From an uncultured Clostridia bacterium (GTDB lineage: Bacteria; Bacillota; Clostridia; Christensenellales; UBA1242), in contig CALWJU010000007.1 in the NCBI GenBank assembly GCA_944381105.1, forward strand, positions 1 through 38,290: a stretch of 38,290 nucleotides of DNA, written 5' to 3'. Shown here in pieces: positions 17,375 through 25,928 of the stretch (the stretch's first letter is position 1; every line of letters starts with the position of its first letter). The translations under genes and the position numbers were made by a program. The notes beneath the pieces were generated by a model. It was not told the DNA's origin, did not search any database, and worked only from the letters and a program-made list of their open reading frames with translations.

Positions 17375-17487
17375 ATTCTTCTCCTTATGTAACCATATTG
17401 ATGATAATCAAAATTTCTGTAAAGAGCAAACAAATTTGATTTATTCATGTTTTTTAAGTTTTATTGCGTTTTAATATAATTTTACAT

Positions 17488-18888
17488 TCAATTTTTATTA
17501 TTTATTTTTTTTAAAATATCTCTTGCCGAGACAAGACCTGTTGCTGCGGCAACTACAATATTGCCTGCCTTTCCAGCACCGTCGCCAATAAAATACATGT
17601 TTTTATCTTTTACTTTGAAATTATTATCGGTATCTATCTCGTTTGAAAAGAATTTTATCTCTGGCCCGTAAAGCAGTGTTTCATCATTGTTCACGCCTGG
17701 AATGATTTTATCAAGTTCTTCTAGCCCTTCAAGGATATTTTTGATTATCCTATAAGGCAAGATTAGTGCAAGGTCTCCCGCAACACAGTCCTTTAAGGTT
17801 GGTTCAACAAAGCCCTTATTTATTCTATGCCACTGACTGCGTCTGCCACTTCGCAGGTCTTTCAAAGTTTGAATAATAGGTTTGTTGTCTCCAAGGACAT
17901 TTGCTATTCTTGCTATCGACTCGCCATAAAGACGTGTATTTGTAACAGGCTCTGTAAGTGTAACTTTGCTTATGAAAGCAAAATTTGAGTTGTTCGATTT
18001 TTGATTTTTTAGAGCATGACCATTGACACAGATATATCCATAATAATTTTCCTTAGTTACATATCCGCCAGGGTTGGTGCAAAAGGTACGTATCTCGTCG
18101 CCATAAGTCTTAGTCTTAATAAATATGGTTGGATCATATATGACATCTGTTATGCTTTGCAGAATTTCTTTGCGAACCTCAACCCTCACACCAATCTCAA
18201 TACTTCTGCTATGGTAGGGAATATTATGTTTGTCAAGAAGAGTTTGAAGCCAGCCTGCTCCTGTCCGCCCTGGTGCGACAATAACGTATTTAGATGAGAG
18301 GGTGTGTTTTACTCCCTCCTTATAATAGGTTAGGCTGTTGCCAAGGCTATCACTTTCTATATCGTCAACCTGTCCACATTCTACTAAATCAACACCATTT
18401 TCAGCAAGGTAGTTTGTAAAGGTTTCTATGTATTTAGGAAGCATGTCAGAGCCTAAGTGCTTCTGTTTAATAAGAAGCAACCTTGCTCCTTTCAAAGTTA
18501 CCTCTCTGCGAATTTCTTCACTTTTATCGGTGTTTTTAGGATAAACTTGACTATCCATACCAAATTTATTGAATATTTTCTCAGTGTCGTCTATTAAATT
18601 ATACGCCTCGCTTTCGCTCATGTACTTAAATAGGTCGCTTTTGCCGAGTTTTGGTATAAAATTAAGTTTGCCATCACTAAAAGTCCCAGCACCACCGAAG
18701 CCTGAAAGTATATTGCAGGGTTGACAATTAGTGCATATCCCTGTTTTCTTCATAGGACATGTTCTATTTTGAGCAAGTTTACCTTGATCAATTAAACATA
18801 TTTTAAGATTTTTGTTTTTTGTAATAAGTTCATAGGCACTAAATAGACCCGCTGGCCCTGCACCTACTATAATGCAATCGTATTCCAT
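17488..18888 (-). CDS. FAD-dependent oxidoreductase, COG2509 type
   Basis: A 466-residue flavoprotein. The Rossmann FAD motif is GAGPAG at residues 9-14, preceded by YDCIIV. A cysteine cluster CPMKKTGICTNCQPC lies near residues 44-58, followed by SGFGGAGTFSDGKLN, a signature of this COG2509 group ('uncharacterised FAD-dependent dehydrogenase'). A second FAD contact is GDGAGKAGNIVVAAATG near the C-terminus. The protein is soluble; no substrate is established for the family. GGGAG lies close to the ATG. It is monocistronic and divergent from the M18 aminopeptidase, with facing promoters in the 149-base gap. The family is confident, the reaction unknown. Confidence 0.9.
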   Translation of the reverse strand: MEYDCIIVGAGPAGLFSAYELITKNKNLKICLIDQGKLAQNRTCPMKKTGICTNCQPCNILSGFGGAGTFSDGKLNFIPKLGKSDLFKYMSESEAYNLIDDTEKIFNKFGMDSQVYPKNTDKSEEIRREVTLKGARLLLIKQKHLGSDMLPKYIETFTNYLAENGVDLVECGQVDDIESDSLGNSLTYYKEGVKHTLSSKYVIVAPGRTGAGWLQTLLDKHNIPYHSRSIEIGVRVEVRKEILQSITDVIYDPTIFIKTKTYGDEIRTFCTNPGGYVTKENYYGYICVNGHALKNQKSNNSNFAFISKVTLTEPVTNTRLYGESIARIANVLGDNKPIIQTLKDLRSGRRSQWHRINKGFVEPTLKDCVAGDLALILPYRIIKNILEGLEELDKIIPGVNNDETLLYGPEIKFFSNEIDTDNNFKVKDKNMYFIGDGAGKAGNIVVAAATGLVSARDILKKINNKN

Positions 18889-18902
18889 ATTTCTCCCTTA
18901 AT

Positions 18903-18931
18903 AAGATATCAAAAATTATTTTAATTGTCAA
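18903..18931 (-). promoter_or_regulatory. Promoter of the COG2509 flavoprotein gene
   Basis: On the minus strand, TTGACA (18931-18926), 17-base spacer, TATCTT (18908-18903) preceded by TGA (extended -10). Confidence 0.6.
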
Positions 18932-18968
18932 GTAAATGTATATAACAATAAGTTTAGGTTAAGATAAA

Positions 18969-18997
18969 TTGACAAGAGCGGACTATTTATATAAAAT
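18969..18997 (+). promoter_or_regulatory. Promoter of the M18 aminopeptidase gene
   Basis: TTGACA (18969-18974), exactly 17 bases, TAAAAT (18992-18997); transcription would start about 35 bases before the ATG. Confidence 0.75.
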
Positions 18998-19037
18998 AGA
19001 TAATGTTAGAAAATAAAACTAAGAAAGGAGAAAAATT

Positions 19038-20417
19038 ATGGGAAAAGACAATTATAAGGAATTATTATATAAAAAAGAAAATTATTATGAGGTTGCGGAC
19101 GAAAAAGAAAAGGATAAAATTTTTAATTTTGCCGAGCAGTATAAGGACTTTATAAATGAATGCAAGACAGAACGAGAGTGTACTTCTTATGCAATAAGCA
19201 AAGCAAAAGAAAAAGGATTTACTGAGTTTCATTTTGGTGAAAAACTTGCCAAGGGAGATAAACGCTTCTTTATCAATCGAGACAAAGGGGTTTCCTTTAT
19301 CAAGATAGGTAAAAACAATATTGAGAGTGAGGGCATACGTATTGTTGTTGCCCATATAGACGCTCCAAGAATTGACTTGAAACAAATTCCTATGTTTGAA
19401 AGTGATGGTTTTTGCTATTTTAAAACACACTACTATGGTGGTATTAAAAAATACCAATGGACGACAATTCCTCTTTCCTTGCATGGTGTGGTTGTTTTAA
19501 ATAGTGGTGAAAAAGTCAATATAAGTGTAGGAGAAAAAGAAGATGAACCTATCTTTTATATCAGTGATTTGCTTCCTCATTTAAGCAAAAATCAAATGGC
19601 AGGAAAGGCAAATGAGATAATTAATGGCGAGCAGTTAAACGTGATAATAGGAGGTATACCTCTTATTGATGCTGACAGTGATAAAATAAAGTTGGGTGTG
19701 CTTAAACTATTAAACGAAAAGTACGGAATAACAGAAAACGACTTTATAAGTAGTGAACTTAGCATTGTTCCTGCTATGAAAGCAAGAGATGTTGGTTTTG
19801 ATCGTGCATTTATTGGTGGGTATGGTCATGACGATCGTAGTTGCTCTTTTCCTTGTATGGAGGCACTATTTGATGTAGACAATCAAAACACCTCAATTTG
19901 CATACTCGTTGATAAAGAAGAAATAGGAAGCGAGGGCAATACAGGTATGAAGAGCAAGGTGTTTGAGGACCTCATAGACGAGGTGTGTTCTGCCCTTAAA
20001 TGTAACCCTAGAATTGTAAGAGGAAGGTCCATGTGTATTTCTTGTGATGTTGACGGATGCTACGATCCAAATTTTCCTAGCGTCTTTGAAAAAAGAAATA
20101 CAGCACTTATTTCTTGTGGGGCTTGTATGTCAAAATTTACAGGAAGTGGAGGAAAGAGTGGCTCATCCGACGCCTCAGCGGAAACGGTAGGAAAGATAAG
20201 ACGCATGCTTGATGAGAATAAGATTATTTGGCAGACAAGTGAACTTGGCAAAGTAGACCAAGGAGGTGGCGGAACGGTAGCAAAATATATCTCACAACTC
20301 AACATCGACACAGTAGATATAGGACTTCCTGTTATATCAATGCACTCGCCATATGAACTTATCTCAAAAGCAGACCTATACAGCATGTATAAAATATGCC
20401 TTACATTTTTAAAATAG
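19038..20417 (+). CDS. M18 family zinc aminopeptidase
   Basis: A 459-residue metallopeptidase of the aspartyl aminopeptidase family. It should remove N-terminal residues (acidic ones in characterised relatives) from peptides in the cytosol, and relatives form large tetrahedral dodecamers. The expected metal and catalytic residues are visible: H106 and D108 in AHIDAPRID, D265/D266 in GYGHDDR, E294/E295 in DKEEIGSEG, D in SCDVDG, and H436 in MHSPYELIS. AAGGAG is well placed for the ATG at 19038. The gene stands alone between its own promoter and a clear terminator. The family is secure; exact specificity cannot be read from sequence. Confidence 0.94.
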   Translation: MGKDNYKELLYKKENYYEVADEKEKDKIFNFAEQYKDFINECKTERECTSYAISKAKEKGFTEFHFGEKLAKGDKRFFINRDKGVSFIKIGKNNIESEGIRIVVAHIDAPRIDLKQIPMFESDGFCYFKTHYYGGIKKYQWTTIPLSLHGVVVLNSGEKVNISVGEKEDEPIFYISDLLPHLSKNQMAGKANEIINGEQLNVIIGGIPLIDADSDKIKLGVLKLLNEKYGITENDFISSELSIVPAMKARDVGFDRAFIGGYGHDDRSCSFPCMEALFDVDNQNTSICILVDKEEIGSEGNTGMKSKVFEDLIDEVCSALKCNPRIVRGRSMCISCDVDGCYDPNFPSVFEKRNTALISCGACMSKFTGSGGKSGSSDASAETVGKIRRMLDENKIIWQTSELGKVDQGGGGTVAKYISQLNIDTVDIGLPVISMHSPYELISKADLYSMYKICLTFLK

Positions 20418-20460
20418 GTTTTAAAATCTTTTAAAAAACAGTTTTACAAGAGTTAAATTG

Positions 20461-20500
20461 CTATATACCTTTAAAACAGTGGTATATAGTAATTTTTTTT
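20461..20500 (+). terminator. Rho-independent terminator after the aminopeptidase gene
   Basis: CTATATACC pairs with GGTATATAG around an 11-base loop, followed by eight T residues at 20493-20500. Confidence 0.8.
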
Positions 20501-20549
20501 ATTTGTTATAATTACTACAATAAATGTTCTTTTATAGTGTAAAAAACGA

Positions 20550-20564
20550 TTATAAGCCTTATAA
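20550..20564. promoter_or_regulatory. Perfect 7-1-7 palindrome, PerR/Fur-like shape
   Basis: TTATAAG-C-CTTATAA is a perfect palindrome with the 7-1-7 spacing of Fur-family sites. It matches the PerR consensus TTATAATNATTATAA at 12 of 14 defined positions. It lies 64 bases upstream of the next gene's -35. Confidence 0.35.
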
Positions 20565-20600
20565 ATAAAGGGCAACAGAATTCACAACAAAATTTTTTGC

Positions 20601-20618
20601 CAAATTTTATAAAATTTG
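20601..20618. promoter_or_regulatory. Perfect 18-bp palindrome upstream of the oxoamine synthase promoter
   Basis: CAAATTTTATAAAATTTG is perfectly symmetric and ends 9 bases before the -35 at 20628. Position suits an operator, but the sequence is almost all A/T. Confidence 0.35.
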
Positions 20619-20627
20619 TGAATTTAC

Positions 20628-20657
20628 TTGCTTTTTGTTTTCTTTTTATGGTATTAA
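20628..20657 (+). promoter_or_regulatory. Promoter of the alpha-oxoamine synthase gene
   Basis: TTGCTT (20628-20633), 18-base spacer, TATTAA (20652-20657) with TGG before it as an extended -10; start codon 24 bases downstream. Confidence 0.5.
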
Positions 20658-20680
20658 TAGGATAGATAAGTGAGGTAAAT

Positions 20681-21877
20681 ATGGATATTTTTAATAAAAT
20701 TGCAAAAAAACAAATATATGATGTGGCAAAAGAAAAGGGCGTTTATCCCTATTTTCATAAGTTGCTTTCAGGTCAAGATGTAGTGGTTAATATGGAAGGC
20801 AGGCGTACAATTATGCTTGGCTCTAACAATTATCTTGCTCTTACAAATCATCCTAAGGTTATTGAGGCTGGCGTTGAGGCGCTAAAAAAATATGGAAGTG
20901 GGTGTTCTGGTTCAAGGTTTTTAAATGGGACATTAGACCTACATATTAAACTTGAAAATGACCTTGCAGAGTTTTTACATAAAGAACAGGTTATGACATT
21001 TAGCACAGGTTTTCAAAGTAACCTCGGTATAATTTCTGCCATAGTTGGAAGAAATGATTATGTGATTTGTGATAAAGAAAATCACGCAAGTATTTATGAT
21101 GGGTGCAAACTCAGTTATGGTAAGATGTTGAGATACAACCATAATGATATGGAAGATTTAGAAAGAAAATTAAAGTCTGTTCCAAAAGAAAGCGGAATAC
21201 TCATTGTAACCGATGGAGTGTTCAGCATGAGCGGAGATATATGTAATCTACCTAGAATCGTTGATTTGGCTCAAAAGTATCAAGCAAGGGTAATGGTCGA
21301 TGATGCTCATGGGCTCGGTGTTATAGGTGAGGGCGGAAGAGGCACTGCAAGTTACTTTGGGCTTGAAGATAAGGTTGATATTTATATGGGAACATTTTCA
21401 AAGTCGCTTGCAAGCCTAGGTGGCTACATGGCAGGAAATAGTGATGTGGTAGAATATGTAAAACATACATCAAGGCCATATATCTTTTCTGCAAGCATGA
21501 CGCCTGCTAATGTTTGTTGTGCAAATAAGGCTCTTGACATTTTAAAGGCAGAGCCAGAGCGGGTGCAGAGACTTGCTGACATAAGTTCTTATATGAGGAC
21601 AAAACTCAAAGAAAAGGGTGTTGACATTATAGAAAGTAAAACACCTATCATACCAATTTACACATATCAAGACTACAAGACTTTTGTTGCTTGTAAATTG
21701 CTTCTCGAACGTGGTGTTTATGTCAACCCTGTCGTTTCTCCTGCTACACCTGTTGGACAGAGTTTGCTTAGAACAAGTTATACAGCAAATCACACAAAAG
21801 AACTCATGGATGAGGCTTCAACAAAGATAAAAGAGGTTGTTGATATTGTAAAAAATATGGACAACGTTGAATTATAA
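20681..21877 (+). CDS. PLP-dependent alpha-oxoamine synthase (serine palmitoyltransferase-like; alternatively glycine C-acetyltransferase)
   Basis: A 398-residue fold-type I enzyme that condenses an acyl-CoA with an amino acid. The PLP lysine is K241 in GTFSKSLASLGG; D208 and H210 in DDAHGLG contact the cofactor; H in ENHASIYDG stacks on it. YGSGCSGSRFLNGTLDLH is the family signature. Several stretches (GVYPYF opening, GTFSKSLAS instead of the GTLGKA/GTLSKA of threonine-pathway ligases, SRPYIFSAS, KTPIIPIY, NPVVSPA) resemble, as I recall, Bacteroides-type serine palmitoyltransferases, which start sphingolipid synthesis. No tdh or bio gene is adjacent to support the other two family functions. 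GTGAGG precedes the ATG. The family is certain; the substrate is inferred. Confidence 0.88.
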   Translation: MDIFNKIAKKQIYDVAKEKGVYPYFHKLLSGQDVVVNMEGRRTIMLGSNNYLALTNHPKVIEAGVEALKKYGSGCSGSRFLNGTLDLHIKLENDLAEFLHKEQVMTFSTGFQSNLGIISAIVGRNDYVICDKENHASIYDGCKLSYGKMLRYNHNDMEDLERKLKSVPKESGILIVTDGVFSMSGDICNLPRIVDLAQKYQARVMVDDAHGLGVIGEGGRGTASYFGLEDKVDIYMGTFSKSLASLGGYMAGNSDVVEYVKHTSRPYIFSASMTPANVCCANKALDILKAEPERVQRLADISSYMRTKLKEKGVDIIESKTPIIPIYTYQDYKTFVACKLLLERGVYVNPVVSPATPVGQSLLRTSYTANHTKELMDEASTKIKEVVDIVKNMDNVEL

Positions 21878-21932
21878 ATTTCTAGATTTAATTTATTTTC
21901 AACTTTAAAATGTTAAAGTCAAGTTGACAAAG

Positions 21933-21977
21933 AAAAGACGGTTTAATTGAGAACAATTCAATATAACCGTCTTTTTT
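21933..21977. terminator. Bidirectional terminator between the oxoamine synthase gene and nrdG
   Basis: AAAAGACGGTT-rich left arm pairs with AACCGTCTTTTTT, with inner pairing of TTGA and TCAA. T-run on the plus side and A-run on the other serve both converging genes. Confidence 0.8.
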
Positions 21978-22022
21978 ATTGCTTTCATGATACATTTTAA
22001 TTATAAAAGCCTTCAAAAATAT

Positions 22023-22580
22023 TTAATTTCCATATATGGTGCTTTTATCTTTTTTGTTATTTAGAGGACTAAGAATAACTTTGCCTTCTTTGAGACTTCT
22101 TTGCACATCTATTATTCTTTGGTTTGACGAACCTTTAAAACGCAATGAAATATCTTTCAATTCCTCTTTAAATTCGCCGTCCACAAGAATATCTATATAG
22201 GATAGAAATTCTCGTGTCCATGGTGCGTATGCTCTACTAGGGGAAAGCAGTTCGCTGTCAAAGAGATATCCCGAATAACACCATATATTCTTGTTAGGAT
22301 ATTTCTCTTTTACTCTTTTTACAAGCGGAAGTAAAGCCTTTTGATTTGCTATTTCCATAGGCTCTCCACCAAGCAGTGTAAGACCATTTATAAAGTCATT
22401 ATCAAGAGATTTTACAATTAAATCTTCAACCTCTTGCGTGTAAGGTTTCCCATAGTGGAAATCCCATGTTTCTTTGTTGAAACAACCTTTACAGTGATGG
22501 GTGCATCCGCTTACAAAAAGGGAGGTTCGTACTCCTTCGCCGTTTGCAATATCATAAAATTTTATATTTCCGTAGTACAT
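22023..22580 (-). CDS. nrdG: Anaerobic ribonucleotide reductase activating protein NrdG
   Basis: A 185-residue radical-SAM activase that makes the glycyl radical on NrdD. The cluster cysteines are C26, C30 and C33 in SGCTHHCKGC, typical of the short NrdG family, followed by LTLLGGEPM. The start is the ATG at 22580, set by GGGAGGAG; an upstream in-frame ATG at 22643 would add 21 residues without homology and has no ribosome site. It lies 211 bases downstream of nrdD on the same strand, a long gap for this pair, so either readthrough or a separate promoter supplies it. Assignment is secure. Confidence 0.95.
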   Translation of the reverse strand: MYYGNIKFYDIANGEGVRTSLFVSGCTHHCKGCFNKETWDFHYGKPYTQEVEDLIVKSLDNDFINGLTLLGGEPMEIANQKALLPLVKRVKEKYPNKNIWCYSGYLFDSELLSPSRAYAPWTREFLSYIDILVDGEFKEELKDISLRFKGSSNQRIIDVQRSLKEGKVILSPLNNKKDKSTIYGN

Positions 22581-22791
22581 ATCTCCTCCCTTATTTCTAA
22601 TAAGAAATATCTTTATCATTTGAAATTTGTTAATATTATTCAAGAATTTTATTGAAATGTTTCCTTAATTTTTTTGAAAATGATGCCGACTATATATAAC
22701 TATTTTAAGATTACAATGTTATAATTAAATCTTTGTTTTGTTAAATGGTCTTTATGATAATATAAAGTTTTTATATATTGCCACAAGAATT

Positions 22792-24954
22792 TTACAAGTG
22801 CAAAACTCTATCTTTAATTTCTTGTGTTCTGCCTTGGTTCCAGAAATTGCTTCCGATATAACCGCATGTTCTTCTTGCTACGTTCATCTTTGTTTGGTCT
22901 CTGTTGTGGCAGTTAGGGCATTCCCAAATAAGTTTGCCATCCTCTTCTACTATTTGAATTTCTCCGTCATAGCCACATACTTGGCAATAATCTGATTTAG
23001 TATTGAGTTCGGCATACATAATGTTGTCATAAATAAATTTGATTACATTCAAAACCGCCTCAATATTATCTTGCATATTTGGTACTTCGATATAACTGAT
23101 AGCACCACCTGTTGAAAGTGCTTGGAATTGACTTTCAAATTTAAGTTTGTCAAAGGCGTTTATTTGCTCTGTTACATGTACATGATAACTGTTTGTAATG
23201 TAGTTTTTATCTGTTATTCCTGGGATAATACCGAAACGCTTTTGCAAGCATTTTGCAAATTTGTAGGTTGTACTTTCAAGTGGTGTTCCGTAAATGCTGA
23301 AACCGATATTTGTCTCTTTCTTCCACTTATTGCAGGCATCATTCATCTTTTCCATAACCTTAACTGCAAAAGGTGTTGCGTCAGGGTCAGTGTGTGATTT
23401 GCCTGTCATATATTTAGTACACTCATATAGTCCAGCGTATCCAAGTGAAATAGTAGAGTATCCACCGTATAGCAGTTTGTCAATCTTTTCGCCAGGTTTA
23501 AGTCTTGCAATTGCTCCATGTTGCCAAAGAATTGGTGCTGCGTCTGAAAGAGTTCCTTTTAGACGGTTATGTCTACACATAAGAGCCTCATAGCAAAGAT
23601 TCAACCTTTCGTCAAGAATTTGCCAGAATTTTTTCATATCTCCACCGCTAGAAAGGGCTACGTCAATAAGGTTGATAGTTACAACGCCTTGATTAAATCT
23701 TCCATAGAACTTGTAATTGCCATTCTCGTCTTTCCATGGAGAAAGTGCACTTCTGCAACCCATAACAGGGAAGCAGTTGCCTTCTTTAAGTTCTTTCATC
23801 TTCTTTTCGGAAATATAATCAGGGACAAGCCTCTTTGCTGTACATTTAGCGGCAAGTTCAGTCAGATAATAGTACTTACTCTCTGGATGAATATTATCTT
23901 CTTCAAGAACGTAAATAATCTTAGGAAAGGCAGGGGTGATAGCAACACCTTTCTCGTTTTTTACGCCCTCATAGCGTTGTTTCAAGGTCTCTTCTATGAT
24001 AAGAGCAAGGTCCTCTCTCTCCCTCTCATTCTTAGCCTCGCCAAGATAGAGGAATTCGGTAACAAAAGGTGCTTGTCCATTTGTTGTCATAAGGGTTATA
24101 ACTTGATATTGTATTGTCTGAACACCACGATTTATCTCTTGACGAACTCGTTTTTCAGTGATTTTATTTAGCATGTCCTCGTCAACCTTGCCACATGCCT
24201 CTCTAAGTTCTGCCTCAACCTCTTTTCTTATCTTTTGTCTGGAAACATCAACAAAAGGTGCTAGGTGAGCAAGGCTTATGCTCTGTCCGCCGTACTGACT
24301 TGAAGCAACTTGTGCTACTATCTGTGTTGCAATATTGCAAGCGGTAGAAAAAGAGTGTGGTTTTTCAATGAGTGTATTTGATATAACTGTGCCGTTTTGA
24401 AGCATATCTTCAAGATTGACAAGGTCGCAGTTGTGCATCCTTTGAGCAAAATAGTCGGCGTCGTGGAAGTGGATAAGTCCCTCTTCATGTGCCTTCCAGA
24501 TATGTTCAGGTAATAAAAATCTCTTTGTAAGGTCTTTACTTACCTCGCCAGCCATGTAGTCTCGCTGAACGCTGTTAATTGTAGGGTTTTTGTTACTGTT
24601 TTCTTGCTTTACCTCTTCATTTTGACAGTCAATAAGTGAAAATATTTGTTTATCAGTAGTGTTTACCTGTCTTGCAAGTTGACGAATATAACGATATGTT
24701 ATATAGTTTTTGGCAACTTCATATGCTCCTTGCTCCATGATTCCGAATTCAACGAAATCCTGTATTTCTTCTACGCCGACAGCACGTCCCATGCTCTCGC
24801 ACTCGTCTGTAACCTTAGAGACAATCTTGTCAATTTGGCTTTCAGACATCCTTTTTGAAATGTCGTCGACTGATAGGTTGGCCTTTGTAATGGCATTTTT
24901 AATTTTATTGCTATCAAATGTCATCTCTTGACCGTTTCGCTTGATAATTTTCAT
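22792..24954 (-). CDS. nrdD: Anaerobic (class III) ribonucleoside-triphosphate reductase NrdD
   Basis: A 720-residue glycyl-radical enzyme that reduces NTPs to dNTPs without oxygen. The N-terminal ATP-cone is visible (MKIIKRNGQEMTFDSNKIKNAI region). The catalytic barrel contains the conserved FPVMGCRSALSP segment. The C-terminus carries a zinc site (CQVCGYDG and CPNCHNRD) and the radical glycine G698 in RRTCGYIGS. AAGGAGG precedes the ATG at 24954. No oxygen-dependent class I gene is seen, consistent with an anaerobe. nrdG lies downstream and a Crp/Fnr regulator is divergent, with similar inverted repeats near both starts. The family is certain. Confidence 0.98.
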   Translation of the reverse strand: MKIIKRNGQEMTFDSNKIKNAITKANLSVDDISKRMSESQIDKIVSKVTDECESMGRAVGVEEIQDFVEFGIMEQGAYEVAKNYITYRYIRQLARQVNTTDKQIFSLIDCQNEEVKQENSNKNPTINSVQRDYMAGEVSKDLTKRFLLPEHIWKAHEEGLIHFHDADYFAQRMHNCDLVNLEDMLQNGTVISNTLIEKPHSFSTACNIATQIVAQVASSQYGGQSISLAHLAPFVDVSRQKIRKEVEAELREACGKVDEDMLNKITEKRVRQEINRGVQTIQYQVITLMTTNGQAPFVTEFLYLGEAKNEREREDLALIIEETLKQRYEGVKNEKGVAITPAFPKIIYVLEEDNIHPESKYYYLTELAAKCTAKRLVPDYISEKKMKELKEGNCFPVMGCRSALSPWKDENGNYKFYGRFNQGVVTINLIDVALSSGGDMKKFWQILDERLNLCYEALMCRHNRLKGTLSDAAPILWQHGAIARLKPGEKIDKLLYGGYSTISLGYAGLYECTKYMTGKSHTDPDATPFAVKVMEKMNDACNKWKKETNIGFSIYGTPLESTTYKFAKCLQKRFGIIPGITDKNYITNSYHVHVTEQINAFDKLKFESQFQALSTGGAISYIEVPNMQDNIEAVLNVIKFIYDNIMYAELNTKSDYCQVCGYDGEIQIVEEDGKLIWECPNCHNRDQTKMNVARRTCGYIGSNFWNQGRTQEIKDRVLHL

Positions 24955-24988
24955 ATTTTTCCTCCTTGTGTTGTCAAGATAGGTAAAA

Positions 24989-25001
24989 TTGTTTTTTACA
25001 A
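24989..25001. promoter_or_regulatory. Operator-like inverted repeat, nrdD side
   Basis: TTGT-TTTTT-ACAA, 35 bases upstream of the nrdD start; near copy of the repeat at 25060-25075. Confidence 0.4.
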
Positions 25002-25016
25002 ATTTCTCAACTTTTC

Positions 25017-25045
25017 TTGACTTTCTAGGGGAATTATACTACACT
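25017..25045 (+). promoter_or_regulatory. Candidate promoter of the Crp/Fnr regulator
   Basis: TTGACT (25017-25022), 17-base spacer, TACACT (25040-25045). On the opposite strand a TATAAT (25038-25033) may be the nrdD -10, so the divergent promoters would overlap. Confidence 0.45.
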
Positions 25046-25059
25046 TTTCATATAAATTG

Positions 25060-25075
25060 TGTTGTTTTTACAACA
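25060..25075. promoter_or_regulatory. Operator-like inverted repeat, Crp/Fnr side
   Basis: TGTTGT-TTTT-ACAACA, a perfect 6-4-6 inverted repeat just upstream of the ribosome site of the regulator gene; suited to autoregulation. Confidence 0.4.
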
Positions 25076-25088
25076 TTTTGAGGGGTTT

Positions 25089-25757
25089 ATGGAAAATTTT
25101 AATGAAATTAAGAAAACAAAAATTTTTGCAGAGATTTGCGAAAATGACATGCAAGCACTCGCATATTGCTTAAAGATAAAGTTTAGAAATTATAACAAAA
25201 ATGAGGTTATAGTAAGCCCAGAACAGCCTTTTGAAGAGGTGGTTTTGTTGCTTAAAGGAGGTGCAAAAATTGAAGATATGGACTCTTCTGGCAATATATG
25301 CCTTGTAACAAAATTAAAGGCAGGAGACATGTTTGGAATTGAAAATTTATTTGCAGGAGACCTTGTCTTTTCAGACTACCTTACCGCAACTGACAACACT
25401 CTTGTCATGCTCATGAATAAACATAGACTTATTACTCCTTGCCAAAATAAGTGTAAACGACATGATATAATAATTAAAAACTTAATGAGGATGATTGTAG
25501 AAAGAAATTCCTTTTTGGTTGAAAAACTTAAACTCTTGTCAAAGAAAAATACTCGTGAAAAGGTGCTTGCTTATTTGCATAAGCAAAGTGTTATCTCTGG
25601 TAGTACCTATTTTGATATACCATTTAATAAGACAGAACTTGCAAACTACCTCTCAGTTGACCGAAGTGCCTTGTCGACTGTACTATCAAAACTTAGAGAT
25701 GAAGGCGTGATAGACTATGAAAAAAAACACTTTCATATATTAAAAAGCGAGAAATAA
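25089..25757 (+). CDS. Crp/Fnr-family transcriptional regulator
   Basis: A 222-residue protein with an N-terminal cyclic-nucleotide-binding-type beta-roll (residues about 15-120, with GGAKIEDMDSSGNICL and GDMFGIENLF) and a C-terminal winged helix. The HTH part is FNKTELANYLSVDRSALSTVLSKLRDEGVI, ending in a typical wing. The start is the ATG at 25089 after TGAGGGG; an earlier GTG at 25059 lies in the inverted repeat and has no ribosome site. No FNR-type N-terminal cysteine cluster is seen, and the effector (cAMP, haem, redox or none) is unknown. Divergent placement from nrdD and matching repeats in the gap suggest it controls anaerobic nucleotide reduction and itself. Confidence 0.9.
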   Translation: MENFNEIKKTKIFAEICENDMQALAYCLKIKFRNYNKNEVIVSPEQPFEEVVLLLKGGAKIEDMDSSGNICLVTKLKAGDMFGIENLFAGDLVFSDYLTATDNTLVMLMNKHRLITPCQNKCKRHDIIIKNLMRMIVERNSFLVEKLKLLSKKNTREKVLAYLHKQSVISGSTYFDIPFNKTELANYLSVDRSALSTVLSKLRDEGVIDYEKKHFHILKSEK

Positions 25758-25928
25758 GAATATTTTGGTAAACTATATGTGAAAAATAGCAAAACCCATC
25801 AATTTAGATGATAAAAAATAAAAATGAGTTTTTATCTGTTGGTAGCATATAGATTTACATGTTTTAAATAAAAATTTATTATTTGCTAATAGTATATTAT
25901 ACAGAAAATTTATATCATAAAATTTTTC

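Noticed and set aside
20581-20622. Possible Rex operator (TTCACAA ... TTGTGAA)
   Set aside because: The half-sites are in inverted order relative to the Rex site TTGTGAA-N4-TTCACAA and are 28 bases apart.
23569-24171. 200-codon open frame antisense to nrdD
   Set aside because: Lies wholly inside the strongly supported nrdD gene, lacks a ribosome site and has Cys/Phe/Ile-rich antisense-type composition.
25042-25063. Possible NrdR box (ACAC...GTGT) upstream of nrdD
   Set aside because: The ACAC and GTGT ends are 22 bases apart end to end instead of 16 and the centre lacks the expected ATAT symmetry.
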